A DNA stretch of 40,572 nt from Ignavibacteria bacterium (GCA_014654705.1 JACVZY010000022.1:1-40572), one strand, 5' to 3'; positions 1 to 8,918 are shown, counted from the first letter of the stretch. The notes: generated from the letters alone by a model not told the origin. Program-made: numbers and translations.

Positions 1-72
1 GCAGACTGGCTGCCGCTTTGATTGCTCTGATTTTTAACTTTTAATTGGCATAAATGGGCGATGTGGAGTACC

Positions 73-151
73 GAGTTTTGAGTGCATTTTTTTGAAATCG
101 TTATTGAGCAATTGCTTGCACCAAAAAAACTCAAACCCCATCATTCAAAAC
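73..151. repeat. Dispersed intergenic repeat, copy A
   Basis: About 79 bp lying 3' of tmk that align along most of their length with 28559-28636. Shared blocks include GTTTTGAGTGC near the left end, TTATTGA in the middle, GCTTGC, and ACTCAAA followed by TCATTCAA at the right. The TTTGAGT and ACTCAAA blocks are inverted with respect to each other, so each copy could fold into a hairpin. Both copies lie just 3' of a minus-strand gene. The rest of 1-211 holds no recognisable gene. Confidence 0.6.
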
Positions 152-211
152 GTAACACTATTGATAAAATGAAGTGTCGCGCTCAGGCGGGAAATGGAAA
201 TGTGCGGAGAA

Positions 212-832
212 TCAGGATACAGGAGCAAAAACCGACTGCACGACCGACCAAATCTGCTCATGGAGCACGTCCACCTCAAGCGTTGCATCCAGACGCTGAA
301 CGCGCTGAGGTTCACTCCTGACAAGGGCGCGATAGCCAGCAATAACGCGCTCGAAAAACTCATCGCCCGCAAGCTCTATTCTGTCCGCACTTTTGTCCAT
401 GCAGCGCTCTTTGGCATGGTGAAGCGGCACATCGAGGAAAAACGTGCAATCAGGCACAATTCCGCCCGTCGCTACGGTGTTTGCAGAGCGAATATCGTCG
501 AGCGCCAAGCCGCGCCCAAAGGACTGGTACGCAATCGTAGAATCAGTGAATCTGTCGGCAAGAACAATGCTCCCGGACTGCAACGCCGGAGCAATTACCG
601 TATCAACCAACTGCGCCCGTGCAGCCGAGTAGAGCAATAACTCTGTTCTGGCAGTGATTGTAGTATTCGCTTTGTCGAGAAGAATAGCACGAATAGATTC
701 AGAAATGCCCGTATGACCCGGGTCTCGGACAAAAACAATAGGCGTAGCAATAGTAGAGCGAAGACGCTCCTCAAGAAGTTTTGCTTGCGTGGACTTGCCG
801 CAGCCGTCTATACCTTCAAATGTAATGAACAT
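212..832 (-). CDS. tmk: Thymidylate kinase
   Basis: Cytoplasmic dTMP kinase, which phosphorylates dTMP to dTDP with ATP in dTTP synthesis. The product is 206 aa, normal for the family. It opens with the P-loop GIDGCGKST at residues 7-15, followed by RDPGHT at 36-41 (the family usually has REPGGT) and the DRF motif with an S/T-x-A-Y-Q stretch near residue 93. The frame stays open upstream to 994, but the added 54 residues resemble no kinase and the P-loop normally begins within ten residues of the start, so the ATG at 832 is chosen. It lies 179 bp downstream of rsmI on the same strand, with the gap holding short AATTC repeats, so it may or may not share that transcript. Confidence 0.93.
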   Translation of the reverse strand: MFITFEGIDGCGKSTQAKLLEERLRSTIATPIVFVRDPGHTGISESIRAILLDKANTTITARTELLLYSAARAQLVDTVIAPALQSGSIVLADRFTDSTIAYQSFGRGLALDDIRSANTVATGGIVPDCTFFLDVPLHHAKERCMDKSADRIELAGDEFFERVIAGYRALVRSEPQRVQRLDATLEVDVLHEQIWSVVQSVFAPVS

Positions 833-996
833 AACACAACAAACACAATGCTGGGTGACAGCAAATAACGTGGCGATGAAACTCACGCGGTGAGAAAAAA
901 TACGAATTACCAAGTACGAACTATAGTTTGTCGAATTTCTATGCTTGGGCGCTTGTTTTACGAAGCGACTTACCGTGCATAGGCACACAAACAAAT

Positions 997-1022
997 TGTA
1001 ATTCCTAATTCCTAATTCGTCA
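997..1022. repeat. Short AATTC/AATTA tandem repeat
   Basis: TAATTCCTAATTCCTAATTC is a short direct repeat immediately 3' of rsmI. On the minus strand it reads GAATTAGGAATTAGG, and the rsmI stop codon (TAG) lies inside it. A related run, GAGGAATTACGAATTATGAG, lies near 14771-14790. Confidence 0.5.
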
Positions 1023-1725
1023 TTTCCTCACCTTCCCCTTTCCCTTCCAGAATAACCACAAACTCTCCTTTTTGCGACGGTCGTGCGGCAAGTCGTTGCA
1101 AGCAATCGTCGAGATTTTCACGAATAAATTCTTCATACATTTTTGTTAGTTCACGGGCAATGCAGATTCGTCTTGCTCCTGCGCCCAGTGTTGTGAGTTC
1201 TTCCAAAAGCGCTACAATGCGGTGCGAGGATTCGTACATCACAACGGTTTCTTCGTGCGCCAGCGCTTTACGGAGAAAGGTTTCACGCCCTTTTTTTTGC
1301 GGTGGAAAGCCGAGAAAAACAAAACTGTGCGTTGCCAAACCGCTTGCCGAAAGCGCGGGAATAAGTGCCGTTGCGCCCGGAAGCGGAACAACGCTTATGT
1401 GCGCTGCGATTGCCGCTTGCACGAGTCTGTATCCGGGGTCGGAAATACAGGGTGAACCTGCTTCGCTTACCACCGCTACTGCGCTGCCGGTCTGCACCGC
1501 GCGAATGAGTTCATCGGCGCGATGAGCCTCGTTGTAATCGTGATAGCTTTGCAAACGTTGAGCTGTAATACCGTAAAGAGCGAGTAGTTGTCCCGTTGTT
1601 CGGGTATCTTCCGAAGCGATGATGTCGGCGCGTTGTAGCGTCTTGAGCGCTCGAAGCGTTATATCGTCACGATTGCCAATCGGCACAGGAACAAGATACA
1701 AAGCGGGTTCGAGGCGTTCAGACAT
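1012..1725 (-). CDS. rsmI: 16S rRNA (cytidine-1402-2'-O)-methyltransferase
   Basis: SAM-dependent enzyme that 2'-O-methylates C1402 in the decoding centre of 16S rRNA. The 237-aa product has the tetrapyrrole-methylase fold signatures: LYLVPVPIGNRDDIT at the N terminus (family LYvVaTPIGNlxDIT), ASEDTRTT near residue 38, VSEAGSPCISDPGYRLV near 90, and PLPGATALIPALSASGL after it. It lacks the roughly 50-residue C-terminal extension of the E. coli enzyme. The start at 1725 is chosen because the longer frame (to 1827) overlaps tadA and adds unrelated sequence. The start lies 20 bp after the tadA stop, so the two genes are probably cotranscribed. Confidence 0.93.
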   Translation of the reverse strand: MSERLEPALYLVPVPIGNRDDITLRALKTLQRADIIASEDTRTTGQLLALYGITAQRLQSYHDYNEAHRADELIRAVQTGSAVAVVSEAGSPCISDPGYRLVQAAIAAHISVVPLPGATALIPALSASGLATHSFVFLGFPPQKKGRETFLRKALAHEETVVMYESSHRIVALLEELTTLGAGARRICIARELTKMYEEFIRENLDDCLQRLAARPSQKGEFVVILEGKGEGEEMTN

Positions 1726-1745
1726 AAAGTGCTTGGGTTGGAAGC

Positions 1746-2228
1746 TTATTTTTTTCGCAGTTTTGCAAAGTACGAACGCAGCATCATTGCGCTTTCTTCT
1801 TGCAGGATACCGCTTGTTATCTGGCACCGATGATTGAGGCGTTCATCGTGCGCAATGTTGTAGAGCGTTCCGCACGCCCCTGCTTTGGGGTCGGTGGTCG
1901 CAAAGACCAAGCGGGGCGCTCGCGCCAGTACGGTTGCTCCGGCGCACATCGAGCACGGTTCTAAGGTCACGTAGAGTGTGCAGTCCAGAAGCCTTCTACT
2001 TCCAAGATGCGACGCTGCTGCCGTGATAGCAATCATTTCGGCATGAGCCGTAGGGTCTTGCAAACGCTCTGTTTGGTTGTATCCGCGCCCGATGATGCGG
2101 TTTTCATGGACTATCACCGCGCCAATCGGCACTTCGTCTGCTTGATATGCTTTTTCCGCTTCCCTGAGCGCCATTCGCATAAAATGCTCATCGTCGAGGC
2201 TGCTGAGCGCAAATTCAGGTGAAGTCAT
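1746..2228 (-). CDS. tadA: tRNA-specific adenosine-34 deaminase
   Basis: Zinc enzyme converting A34 to inosine in the anticodon wobble position of tRNA-Arg(ACG). The 160-aa product carries the cytidine/deoxycytidylate deaminase signature: the catalytic HAE at residues 62-64 and PCSMC at 91-95, where His62, Cys92 and Cys95 bind zinc and Glu64 shuttles the proton. The family-typical DPKAGACGTLYN follows near residue 115. Start 2228 (MTSPEF) is preferred over the in-frame upstream start at 2273, which adds 15 residues of no family resemblance. It is first in the tadA-rsmI pair and is separated from the upstream S41 protease by a strong terminator. Confidence 0.93.
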   Translation of the reverse strand: MTSPEFALSSLDDEHFMRMALREAEKAYQADEVPIGAVIVHENRIIGRGYNQTERLQDPTAHAEMIAITAAASHLGSRRLLDCTLYVTLEPCSMCAGATVLARAPRLVFATTDPKAGACGTLYNIAHDERLNHRCQITSGILQEESAMMLRSYFAKLRKK

Positions 2229-2300
2229 TGGTCGCAAAACGGTTGATAAACAGTGTGTTGTACGGGACTGCACGCAAAGTTAGCAAAATTTTATTGTTAG

Positions 2301-2345
2301 CAAAATAAAAAGCCTGAAGAACGAAAATTTCTTGTTCTTCAGGCT
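2301..2345 (-). terminator. Rho-independent terminator of the S41 protease gene
   Basis: Perfect 12-bp stem AGCCTGAAGAAC (2311-2322) with GTTCTTCAGGCT (2334-2345). On the minus strand it is followed by TTTTATTTTG. It sits between the protease stop and tadA. The plus side also has CTCTTTT, so it could work in both directions. Confidence 0.9.
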
Positions 2346-2406
2346 CTTTTACAATATTGAGTTGACTTCAAGAACCAACCGAAGTCGTTTCTTCGCTGTT
2401 ACTGCG

Positions 2407-3813
2407 TTACTGCCGGAAATTTTTCGGTAGGGTCGTAATAAGGAGCGGCATATCAAGGAAGCGGTCATCACGAATGAGGCGGTTACTTTCGGAGGCAGTA
2501 ATTTCTGCGCGACGCTTTGCAGTGAGTGTCGGGAAGGAACCTCTCGTGATATAGGCAATCGCTGCTGCATAGCATTTTTCCCGTGGACTGCCGAAGTCCT
2601 GCGTTACGTCATCTTCTTCGGAGCGTGTAGGCACAAAGCCACTGCTATAATTTGCATCCCCAAGTGAGTTTTGCGAAAGAAAGTTCACGAGTGCTACTAC
2701 GTAATCCGATTTTTCGTGCTGCAACGCATAGGAACCTGTGTTTTTCCCAAATGAACGTGAACCAATGGTTATCACGTCAATATGCGGCTTTAGACCATTG
2801 ATGATGACCTCGCTCGCCGAGGCAGTGCTGCCGGTCATAATCACAAACAACCGTTTCAACTCCAGCCCGTTGGGTTTCGACTCAATAGCAAGTTCTGAGT
2901 TCAGAACGGTATAACGACCGCCATGCGCTTGACGCAAGAGCACGGTACCGCTCAGTTGGGTTGCCAGAAGACTTGCCAATCGCTGGCACGTCGCAACGCT
3001 CCCACCACCGTTATAGCGCAAATCCAAGACCAATTCCGTAACATTTTCAGCCTTGAATTTTGTAAAGACCTCCTCCAGTTCGCCAACTGCCGAGGCGGTA
3101 AAACTTGTGAAAAGCAGGTAACCAACTTTTTTACCTGCAACTGTCGTAACAAAATTCTTCAACACAGTTTGTCGGTTGAATGTAGCCGGAGCCATATTTT
3201 TTGTCAGAATAGCACCCGACGAGTCTTGTACTTCCAGTGTCAGGGATGGGAAATTTGCGGCTCCAAAAGCTGCCACGCCTTCAAAAGCACGAATAGTACC
3301 GTTATTGACCTTGAGAATTTTCATCCCACGACGAAGCCCGGCAGCCGCAGCCGGCGAACCCGTTTCTACGATAGCAACTCGCAAGTCATCCGGTGTTACA
3401 AATTTCACCGACAAACCATAACTCGTGGATTCGCCCGAAGAAAGCGAGCGTAGAAACGCAGAACCGTCTTTTACCAAATACGAGGTCTTATCTTCTGACT
3501 TAAATTGTCCGGCAGAAAGAACCGCCTCAGGGCTTGCAAGCGACGACGGTACTATCGTTGTCGGTACTTTATCGCCCCAGTAGTACATATCGCGCAGACA
3601 AGCGTAGGTAAAGTCCCTGATGTCGCGGTCGAACACGGGTTGATTTCGTACCAACTGATTACCCTGCTCGACAAACACACGGAAGTCTGTTTGCTGTGTG
3701 GTCGTCGTGGTAGTGCCGGTGGTGGTGTTTGTCGGCGTATTCTGATTGCAAGCTACAAAAACGAGAGCTACAAGCGATAAGGATAGACGCGAAGCTATCT
3801 GAGAGAAACGCAT
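2407..3813 (-). CDS. S41-family peptidase, predicted lipoprotein
   Basis: Tail-specific/C-terminal-processing type serine protease of 468 aa. The N terminus is a lipoprotein signal: two arginines, a hydrophobic stretch, then LVFVAC, so Cys22 would be lipidated. A Thr-rich linker follows, then a PDZ domain (about residues 130-200, with ETGSPAAAAGLRRGMKILKV) and the peptidase core. The Ser/Lys dyad is expected in GSTASASE (about residue 330) and SFGKNTG. LDLRYNGGG is the usual core strand. It probably degrades or processes envelope proteins; the substrate is unknown. The gene is monocistronic, with its own terminator downstream and a 170-bp gap upstream. Confidence 0.9.
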   Translation of the reverse strand: MRFSQIASRLSLSLVALVFVACNQNTPTNTTTGTTTTTTQQTDFRVFVEQGNQLVRNQPVFDRDIRDFTYACLRDMYYWGDKVPTTIVPSSLASPEAVLSAGQFKSEDKTSYLVKDGSAFLRSLSSGESTSYGLSVKFVTPDDLRVAIVETGSPAAAAGLRRGMKILKVNNGTIRAFEGVAAFGAANFPSLTLEVQDSSGAILTKNMAPATFNRQTVLKNFVTTVAGKKVGYLLFTSFTASAVGELEEVFTKFKAENVTELVLDLRYNGGGSVATCQRLASLLATQLSGTVLLRQAHGGRYTVLNSELAIESKPNGLELKRLFVIMTGSTASASEVIINGLKPHIDVITIGSRSFGKNTGSYALQHEKSDYVVALVNFLSQNSLGDANYSSGFVPTRSEEDDVTQDFGSPREKCYAAAIAYITRGSFPTLTAKRRAEITASESNRLIRDDRFLDMPLLITTLPKNFRQ

Positions 3814-3912
3814 AGCATATAGAAAAAAGTGAAAGGAAAGAATGCACTATTGTAACAGATGAAAAAATAAGAAAACTTTGTGAGCCGCGCAAATGTCGCC
3901 CATGCAAATAAT

Positions 3913-3960
3913 TCTCAAGCCATTGATGAGCGCAGAAATACGCTCCCCAACGGCTTGAGA
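3913..3960 (-). terminator. Branched hairpin after the T9SS pseudogene, possible terminator
   Basis: Outer stem TCTCAAGCC (3913-3921) with GGCTTGAGA (3952-3960), and an inner stem GAGCG (3928-3932) with CGCTC (3941-3945). On the minus strand it is followed by ATTATTTG, a poor U-tract. Its position 3' of the minus-strand pseudogene suggests a terminator, but this is uncertain. Confidence 0.45.
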
Positions 3961-3983
3961 GTTATTGAGGTTTTACGGGTATT

Positions 3984-4995
3984 CTACCGCACAATCTGTA
4001 CTTGGTGCGTTTCCATCTCGCCATTTACCCGCAGGCGTACTGTGTACGAGCCACTTGCCAGCCAGCCCACCTTCGCGCTCAACGAGTATTCGCCCGCGTG
4101 CTGGACTTCTTGCTTCAGGTTCTGCATCACATTGCCTCGTGCGTCATGAGTACAATATCTACAAAACCGCCTTCTCCGCCCAGCGAATAGCGAATGTCCA
4201 TCACATCTTTTGCAGGATTAGGGGCAATGGCGGTGAGTTTCACGGTGGTGGGTGTGGGCGCAATCAATCGCACACCGCCTGCTCGCGAGAGATTTGCTGT
4301 AAACGAACCATCCACGAGCGAGTCCACCAGAACATTACCCACACCCCACTCCAATTCCTCCAGTATAATCGCCGTTGCTGCTGTGGAGCCTGCTATGACA
4401 ACGCAGCGAACTTGTAGAAGTGTCTGCGAACGCCCCAGCCAGTTGGTAGTCGGTATAGTGAAGCGCTGGAATCCGTACTGTCCAGCGCTTTCACGGCAAT
4501 CCTCACCGGAACCTCGGTCGATAGCTGCACACGGGCAAAGGCTTTTAACTCGACCTGTGCTGTGTCGAGGTCTTCAAGGCGTAATTGCTCGACCGCACCG
4601 TTATACGAAATACAACGCACGGTGTCTCGCGGAACATCTCCTGCTTTTGCAGCAAGGCACCCCATTGGTAACACCAGCGTATCGCCGGGCTGAACGATTT
4701 CTTCTTGCGAGGTGAAACGGAACGTGTATTGATCAACCTTTTCGCGCAGGATTGTGCTTTGGAGCGTTACAGGTTTGTCATCTACATTTATCAGCATTGC
4801 CGACGAAATTCGCGTTCTGCCCGCAATGACCGTATCAAACCTAGGCGCAATGAGCTTCACGCGGCTTACTCGCACGGCAAGGCGATTTGCAAACGTCCGC
4901 GACTGCTGCGTGGTACTCATTCCCTTCTGAGTGAAACGGAACTTGTGACTCTTACTATCCACCACTCCGCACAACCGCTGACGTTGTGAACTCAT
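3984..4995 (-). pseudogene. Decayed T9SS-sorted protein gene with two frameshifts
   Basis: Three frames must be joined to read one protein. The first runs from ATG 4995 to about 4482. The second (about 4482 to 4149) contains QRFTIPTTNW and then APNPAKDVMDIRYSL, the start of a T9SS type A sorting domain. The third (about 4149 to the TAG at 3984) supplies HDARGNVMQNL and YTVRLRVNGEMETHQVQIVR, the rest of that domain. Each junction fits loss of one base. The product has no signal peptide, although T9SS cargo needs one, so the 5' end also seems missing. The first frame starts six bases after the upstream phosphatase stop, with a fair AAAGGA ribosome site. Sequencing error at the two junctions is the alternative. 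Confidence 0.7.
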
Positions 4996-5001
4996 ATTCC
5001 T

Positions 5002-7470
5002 TTACACGGCCTGGAGCGCCACCAGTGTAATGTCGTCGTGCTGATTCGCTTTCCCCGCAAATTTCCTCACGTCCGCCAGTGCTGCCGAGACAATGTCCGC
5101 AGCATTAAGCGGTGCAGATTCCACCGTTTGTATCAAGCGTTCTTCGCCATATTCGGCGTGCTCGGTGTTCATTGCTTCGGTTACGCCGTCGGTGTAGAGC
5201 AAGATACAATCACCCTTTTCCAGCGTTACACTTGCCGAGGTTACCGCCCGCTCAAAGCGCTCTCCCTTATCCAAACCGAGAGCCATACCTTTTGCAGCAA
5301 TCGTTCGGATTTCACCATCTGTGCGCCGCAGCACAAGCGGGTTGTGTCCGGCATTGGAAAAAGCAAACTCCCGCGATTGGGTGTTGTAGATACCATAAAT
5401 CATGGACACAAATTTCCCGCGCTCCATCACACCATAAAGCAAAGCATTCACTCGATGCAATACGTCGGAGGGAGAACCCGTACCACGCACCTGCGAAACA
5501 ATAACGCCTTTTGCTAAGGTGATATAAAACGCAGCCGAAATCCCCTTCCCCGATACATCGCCAATCAAGACCCCAAGACGTTTGTCGTCCAACGGAAAAA
5601 AGTCGTAGTAATCCCCGCCTACTTCATACGCCGGAATACAAGCCGCGCTCACCACAACACTGTCAAACGTCGGCAACGAGCGCGGGAGCAGCTTTTGCTG
5701 GACGCTTTTTGCGGCGGCGATTTCTTGGTGCAAGCGTTCTTGCTCTTCTTGTAATGTCAAAAATTCCGGCTTGTAGTCCGACTCACTCACCACTTCGGGC
5801 GCGTTACGATAGGCAACAAGAGCCGGCACTATCATGCCGGCAAGTAGTACAACTGGAACAGCCATCCCCCAAGACGTTGCTCCGAAGAGTCCGAGAGCAA
5901 GAAGGAAGGTAGAGACAAGAGCAAACACGAGCAATGCCAAAACATCGTAGGAGCGAAAGATGGTGGCTCCCGCCAGAGCATAGAGAAAGCCTTGCGTCAG
6001 AACGTAATACAGGCTTGCGGACTGCACGGAGGCGAATAATATCCAAACGAACGACGAAAGAACAAGCATTGCCAGAGTCGCAAACTTGCGTGGCACAAAC
6101 CGATATGCGACAGTCGCAGCCACAAACGAGAGAATCATATAAATAGTCACACCGATGGTTATCAACCACAAAGACGCCAAGAAAGGATTGCGCACCATAA
6201 AGGGCAACAGATAGTTCTGCACGTAGATATGCGCATTTGCTACCTCTGCAATATGCAATTGCTCGCCAATGATGGGCAACACCAAACCAATAACACTGTA
6301 TATTCCACCAAAACTCGCTCCGACCAGTATCATGCGCCCCCAGTGATAAGAACGCAAGGGCGCATCGGCAAAACGAATGAGCGTATAAAATTTTTCCGAG
6401 AACATTTCTCGCATGACAGCGATAAGACTGGTAAGCGGTATTGCAATAAGAATCAGCCCAAAAAGTAAACTATACACCACCCACATCAGCAGATACGCAT
6501 ACCATGGCGCATTTACCATGCTGAAAAAACTTAACGTGAAGCCTAAGCCCGTCAAAACGGAAATCCAGAGAAGCCACATTGGAGCAGCTTTGATGCGCAC
6601 TTTATTCAAGAACACAATAAACAATATCAACAACCCTATGACCACCAGAAACCAAAAAAGTATCGTTACAATAGTCTTCGTCGTAATAGTCTGCTCAAGC
6701 GCTGCCTCCTTCGGATGGACAAGCACCACACGGCGCTGCCACTCAGCAGTCCAGCGCTCCGGGGCGTCATCAATTCTGGTCGCCCGCAACATCCATTCTT
6801 TGCGCAAGAGACTGTCTTGCTCGACGACGGCAATAAAACCAATCGCTTCCGGGAAAGCGGTGTCCCGCACCCAGACTACATTCTGTGGAGCATAACTCTG
6901 CGGAATCAAGCCCCAGACTTTTTGACGAATAGCTATAGTGTCGTAGGCAAAAACGCCATTGTACGCTTGCGCCACGCGAGGCATCGCCTCAGAAAGAGTA
7001 CGTACTTCACCGACAACCCGCATGGTCTCGTCCAGCCACAGCGTACGAAGTGCGTTATTATCAGTCGAGGATTTTGCTTTCGTGCCGGGGCGCGAACGAT
7101 TACCGGAACCAACGGAGAAATTAAAGTTTCCTTGCTCTGCGCTGGTTATTTTCAGACGAAAAAGATTTTGCTGTATCTTTGCCGTATCAAGATAACGACG
7201 CGCACGACTACCATACTGTTCCTTCATAGCGTTCAGCAAATCCTCATCCACACTCTGGTCAATTTGCATCTCTACCGAATCGCGCACCGTACCGATACTG
7301 CGTAGAACGCTGTCTTTGGTATGCTCTAAGCGGTCAGAAAACCCCACCGGAAGCGGTCGATGGGCCCAATAGTCTTTCAAGACAAAACACAAAACAATCG
7401 CAACCACGCCAAAAGCATAGAGAAGAACATCACGCAGTGATTTTTGAGAGGGAAAAACAGGGTGAATCAT
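5002..7470 (-). CDS. Membrane-bound SpoIIE/RsbU-type PP2C serine phosphatase
   Basis: Predicted membrane Ser/Thr phosphatase of 822 aa, of the type that dephosphorylates an anti-sigma-factor antagonist in partner-switching pathways. One membrane helix lies near residues 18-36, followed by an extracytoplasmic region of about 220 residues. A block of seven to nine hydrophobic helices spans roughly 263-560, then a short coiled coil (QEEQERLHQEI) leads to the C-terminal PP2C domain. Metal-binding motifs are visible: GGDYYDF near 613, GDVSGKG near 635, YTDGVTEAM near 760 and DDITLVAL near 812. ATG 7470 is preferred; a GTG at 7554 in the same frame adds 28 residues. No STAS or anti-sigma kinase gene is adjacent, so its partner is elsewhere. 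Confidence 0.85.
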   Translation of the reverse strand: MIHPVFPSQKSLRDVLLYAFGVVAIVLCFVLKDYWAHRPLPVGFSDRLEHTKDSVLRSIGTVRDSVEMQIDQSVDEDLLNAMKEQYGSRARRYLDTAKIQQNLFRLKITSAEQGNFNFSVGSGNRSRPGTKAKSSTDNNALRTLWLDETMRVVGEVRTLSEAMPRVAQAYNGVFAYDTIAIRQKVWGLIPQSYAPQNVVWVRDTAFPEAIGFIAVVEQDSLLRKEWMLRATRIDDAPERWTAEWQRRVVLVHPKEAALEQTITTKTIVTILFWFLVVIGLLILFIVFLNKVRIKAAPMWLLWISVLTGLGFTLSFFSMVNAPWYAYLLMWVVYSLLFGLILIAIPLTSLIAVMREMFSEKFYTLIRFADAPLRSYHWGRMILVGASFGGIYSVIGLVLPIIGEQLHIAEVANAHIYVQNYLLPFMVRNPFLASLWLITIGVTIYMILSFVAATVAYRFVPRKFATLAMLVLSSFVWILFASVQSASLYYVLTQGFLYALAGATIFRSYDVLALLVFALVSTFLLALGLFGATSWGMAVPVVLLAGMIVPALVAYRNAPEVVSESDYKPEFLTLQEEQERLHQEIAAAKSVQQKLLPRSLPTFDSVVVSAACIPAYEVGGDYYDFFPLDDKRLGVLIGDVSGKGISAAFYITLAKGVIVSQVRGTGSPSDVLHRVNALLYGVMERGKFVSMIYGIYNTQSREFAFSNAGHNPLVLRRTDGEIRTIAAKGMALGLDKGERFERAVTSASVTLEKGDCILLYTDGVTEAMNTEHAEYGEERLIQTVESAPLNAADIVSAALADVRKFAGKANQHDDITLVALQAV

Positions 7471-7718
7471 AGTTGGCAGCGTACAATGAAAAAGTGGTGA
7501 AGCCAGAAAAAACAACGTGCATTCGAGAAGCAGATAAGCAGCAACACGTCGCACAAATGCTTACGCGATTTCAAAAAACGAAGTTACAGAAATTTTGCCA
7601 TTTGATAAGATTTTTTTACCCTTCCCCGATTTCATCCCGACCTATACAAACACTTGAAGCAAACTCTCGATGCTGGAAACAGAGCTGATACTGCAAACAG
7701 AGCAAACGATTACCGCCA

Positions 7719-8678
7719 TTAGCGAGCAAACTTTTTAATCAATATCGCTGATGTTTTGGGATTTCCAAACATTCTGCGCACATCGTCGTAATAGCGGTCG
7801 GTAGTGGGCACAAGCGCGTCTGCCAGTTTTGCTTCCGTCCAGCCGTCGCGCAACGCAGTGAAGGCTTCGGGCGCGGTACGTTCTATGCCCACAAGCTGCT
7901 TTATGATTGCCTTGCGCTCAGATACCGAAAGAGAGGATTTGACAACAACAGGACCCAATTTAATATCCGGTGAAGTCCAGAGCGTTGTGAGTTTTTGTAC
8001 TGGTTGCGAGGAATCATGCGGACTATTCTCATATACTTCCGATGCCAATGCCGCAATATCTACTTTCCCCGCCCGCACCAGACTAAGCGCTTCGGCATGT
8101 GTGCCGGCATAGACCACCCGTGCAAAGGCGTTTTCTGCATCAGCGATGCCCTGAGAAGCGAAGTAAAGGCGCGGAATCAAATTTCCCGTCGTCGAACCCG
8201 GCGACACAAATGCCACGGCGAGTGTTTTTGAGTTCTTGCGCAGCCATGCTTTACTCGTAATTTCCAGACCATTTCGCGACAGAACAATCGTGCGGTAATT
8301 GCTGGATTGCCCGGTAGCAATACGAAACGTCGCTACAGGAAGCCCCTTCTCGTTGGGTGATGCCGCGAGCAAAAGATAGCCAAACGTGTTCATCACGGCA
8401 ATATCCACCACGCCTGATTTGACGGCATTGGCAAGCGACGGCGGGTCAGGAAAACTAAGCGTACGCACGGGACGTTGCAACTGACGTTCCAGAAAAGCAG
8501 CAAGCGGAGCGATATTCTGCAAACGGTTATTGGTGGAATACGTGTAGGTAGCAAGCGTCAGCGTGTCGCCGCGCTGCTGTGCATAACTTGTGCCGTCACA
8601 GAACACTGCACAAAAAACCGAGGTAAAAAAGAGCAGGACTTGTGCTTTACATTTGCGGTGGTAAGAAAAAAGCATCAT
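7719..8678 (-). CDS. PhnD-like periplasmic substrate-binding protein
   Basis: Secreted 319-aa binding protein of the phosphate/phosphite/phosphonate ABC-transporter type (PhnD-like). A signal peptide with a hydrophobic core at about residues 12-27 ends near SYAQQ. The body has the two-lobe pattern: TLATYTYSTNNRLQNIAPLAAFLE at the first strand and helix, VKSGVVDIAVMNTFGYLL in the first lobe, FVSPGSTTGNLIPRLYFASQG at the crossover, and a second-lobe VRAGKVDIAALASEVYE. No ATPase or permease gene is nearby on either side, so it may serve a distant transporter or act as a sensor subunit. The ligand cannot be told from sequence. The start is MMLF, with the second Met equally possible. Confidence 0.8.
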   Translation of the reverse strand: MMLFSYHRKCKAQVLLFFTSVFCAVFCDGTSYAQQRGDTLTLATYTYSTNNRLQNIAPLAAFLERQLQRPVRTLSFPDPPSLANAVKSGVVDIAVMNTFGYLLLAASPNEKGLPVATFRIATGQSSNYRTIVLSRNGLEITSKAWLRKNSKTLAVAFVSPGSTTGNLIPRLYFASQGIADAENAFARVVYAGTHAEALSLVRAGKVDIAALASEVYENSPHDSSQPVQKLTTLWTSPDIKLGPVVVKSSLSVSERKAIIKQLVGIERTAPEAFTALRDGWTEAKLADALVPTTDRYYDDVRRMFGNPKTSAILIKKFAR

Positions 8679-8805
8679 ATTCTATACGATAAAGTGCCTT
8701 GAACACAAAAGTGTAGTTAATTTGAGTTGCGTGAAGAAAAGCCGAGTAATCACGTCGCCTGCATCATTGTGGCAGCAATAGCTGAAATTTTCATTCTTCC
8801 CAAAG

Positions 8806-8856
8806 ATGCCATGACCCAAAACTGCTTGTGGTAAAGCTGTTCTTGGGTCATGGCAT
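8806..8856. repeat. Long perfect inverted repeat between two minus-strand genes
   Basis: ATGCCATGACCCAA (8806-8819) pairs perfectly with TTGGGTCATGGCAT (8843-8856) around a 23-base loop that itself contains GCTT and AAGC. It lies 3' of the DUF2911 gene. Neither side has a good U-tract (the minus strand continues CTTTGGG), so a classical terminator is doubtful. It could be an mRNA-end stabiliser, a repeat element or a protein-binding site. Confidence 0.6.
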
Positions 8857-8918
8857 GTACGATACATCCAATTACGTCATCAATCCGTCGCAGTGAAAAA
8901 CTCCAACGTACCTCAACT

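Noticed and set aside
881-901. CTCAC-GCG-GTGAG hairpin followed by A-run upstream of tmk
   Set aside because: The stem is only five pairs and lies between two minus-strand genes; too weak to call a terminator.
833-994. N-terminal extension of thymidylate kinase
   Set aside because: The extra 54 residues resemble no kinase and the P-loop normally begins within about ten residues of the start.
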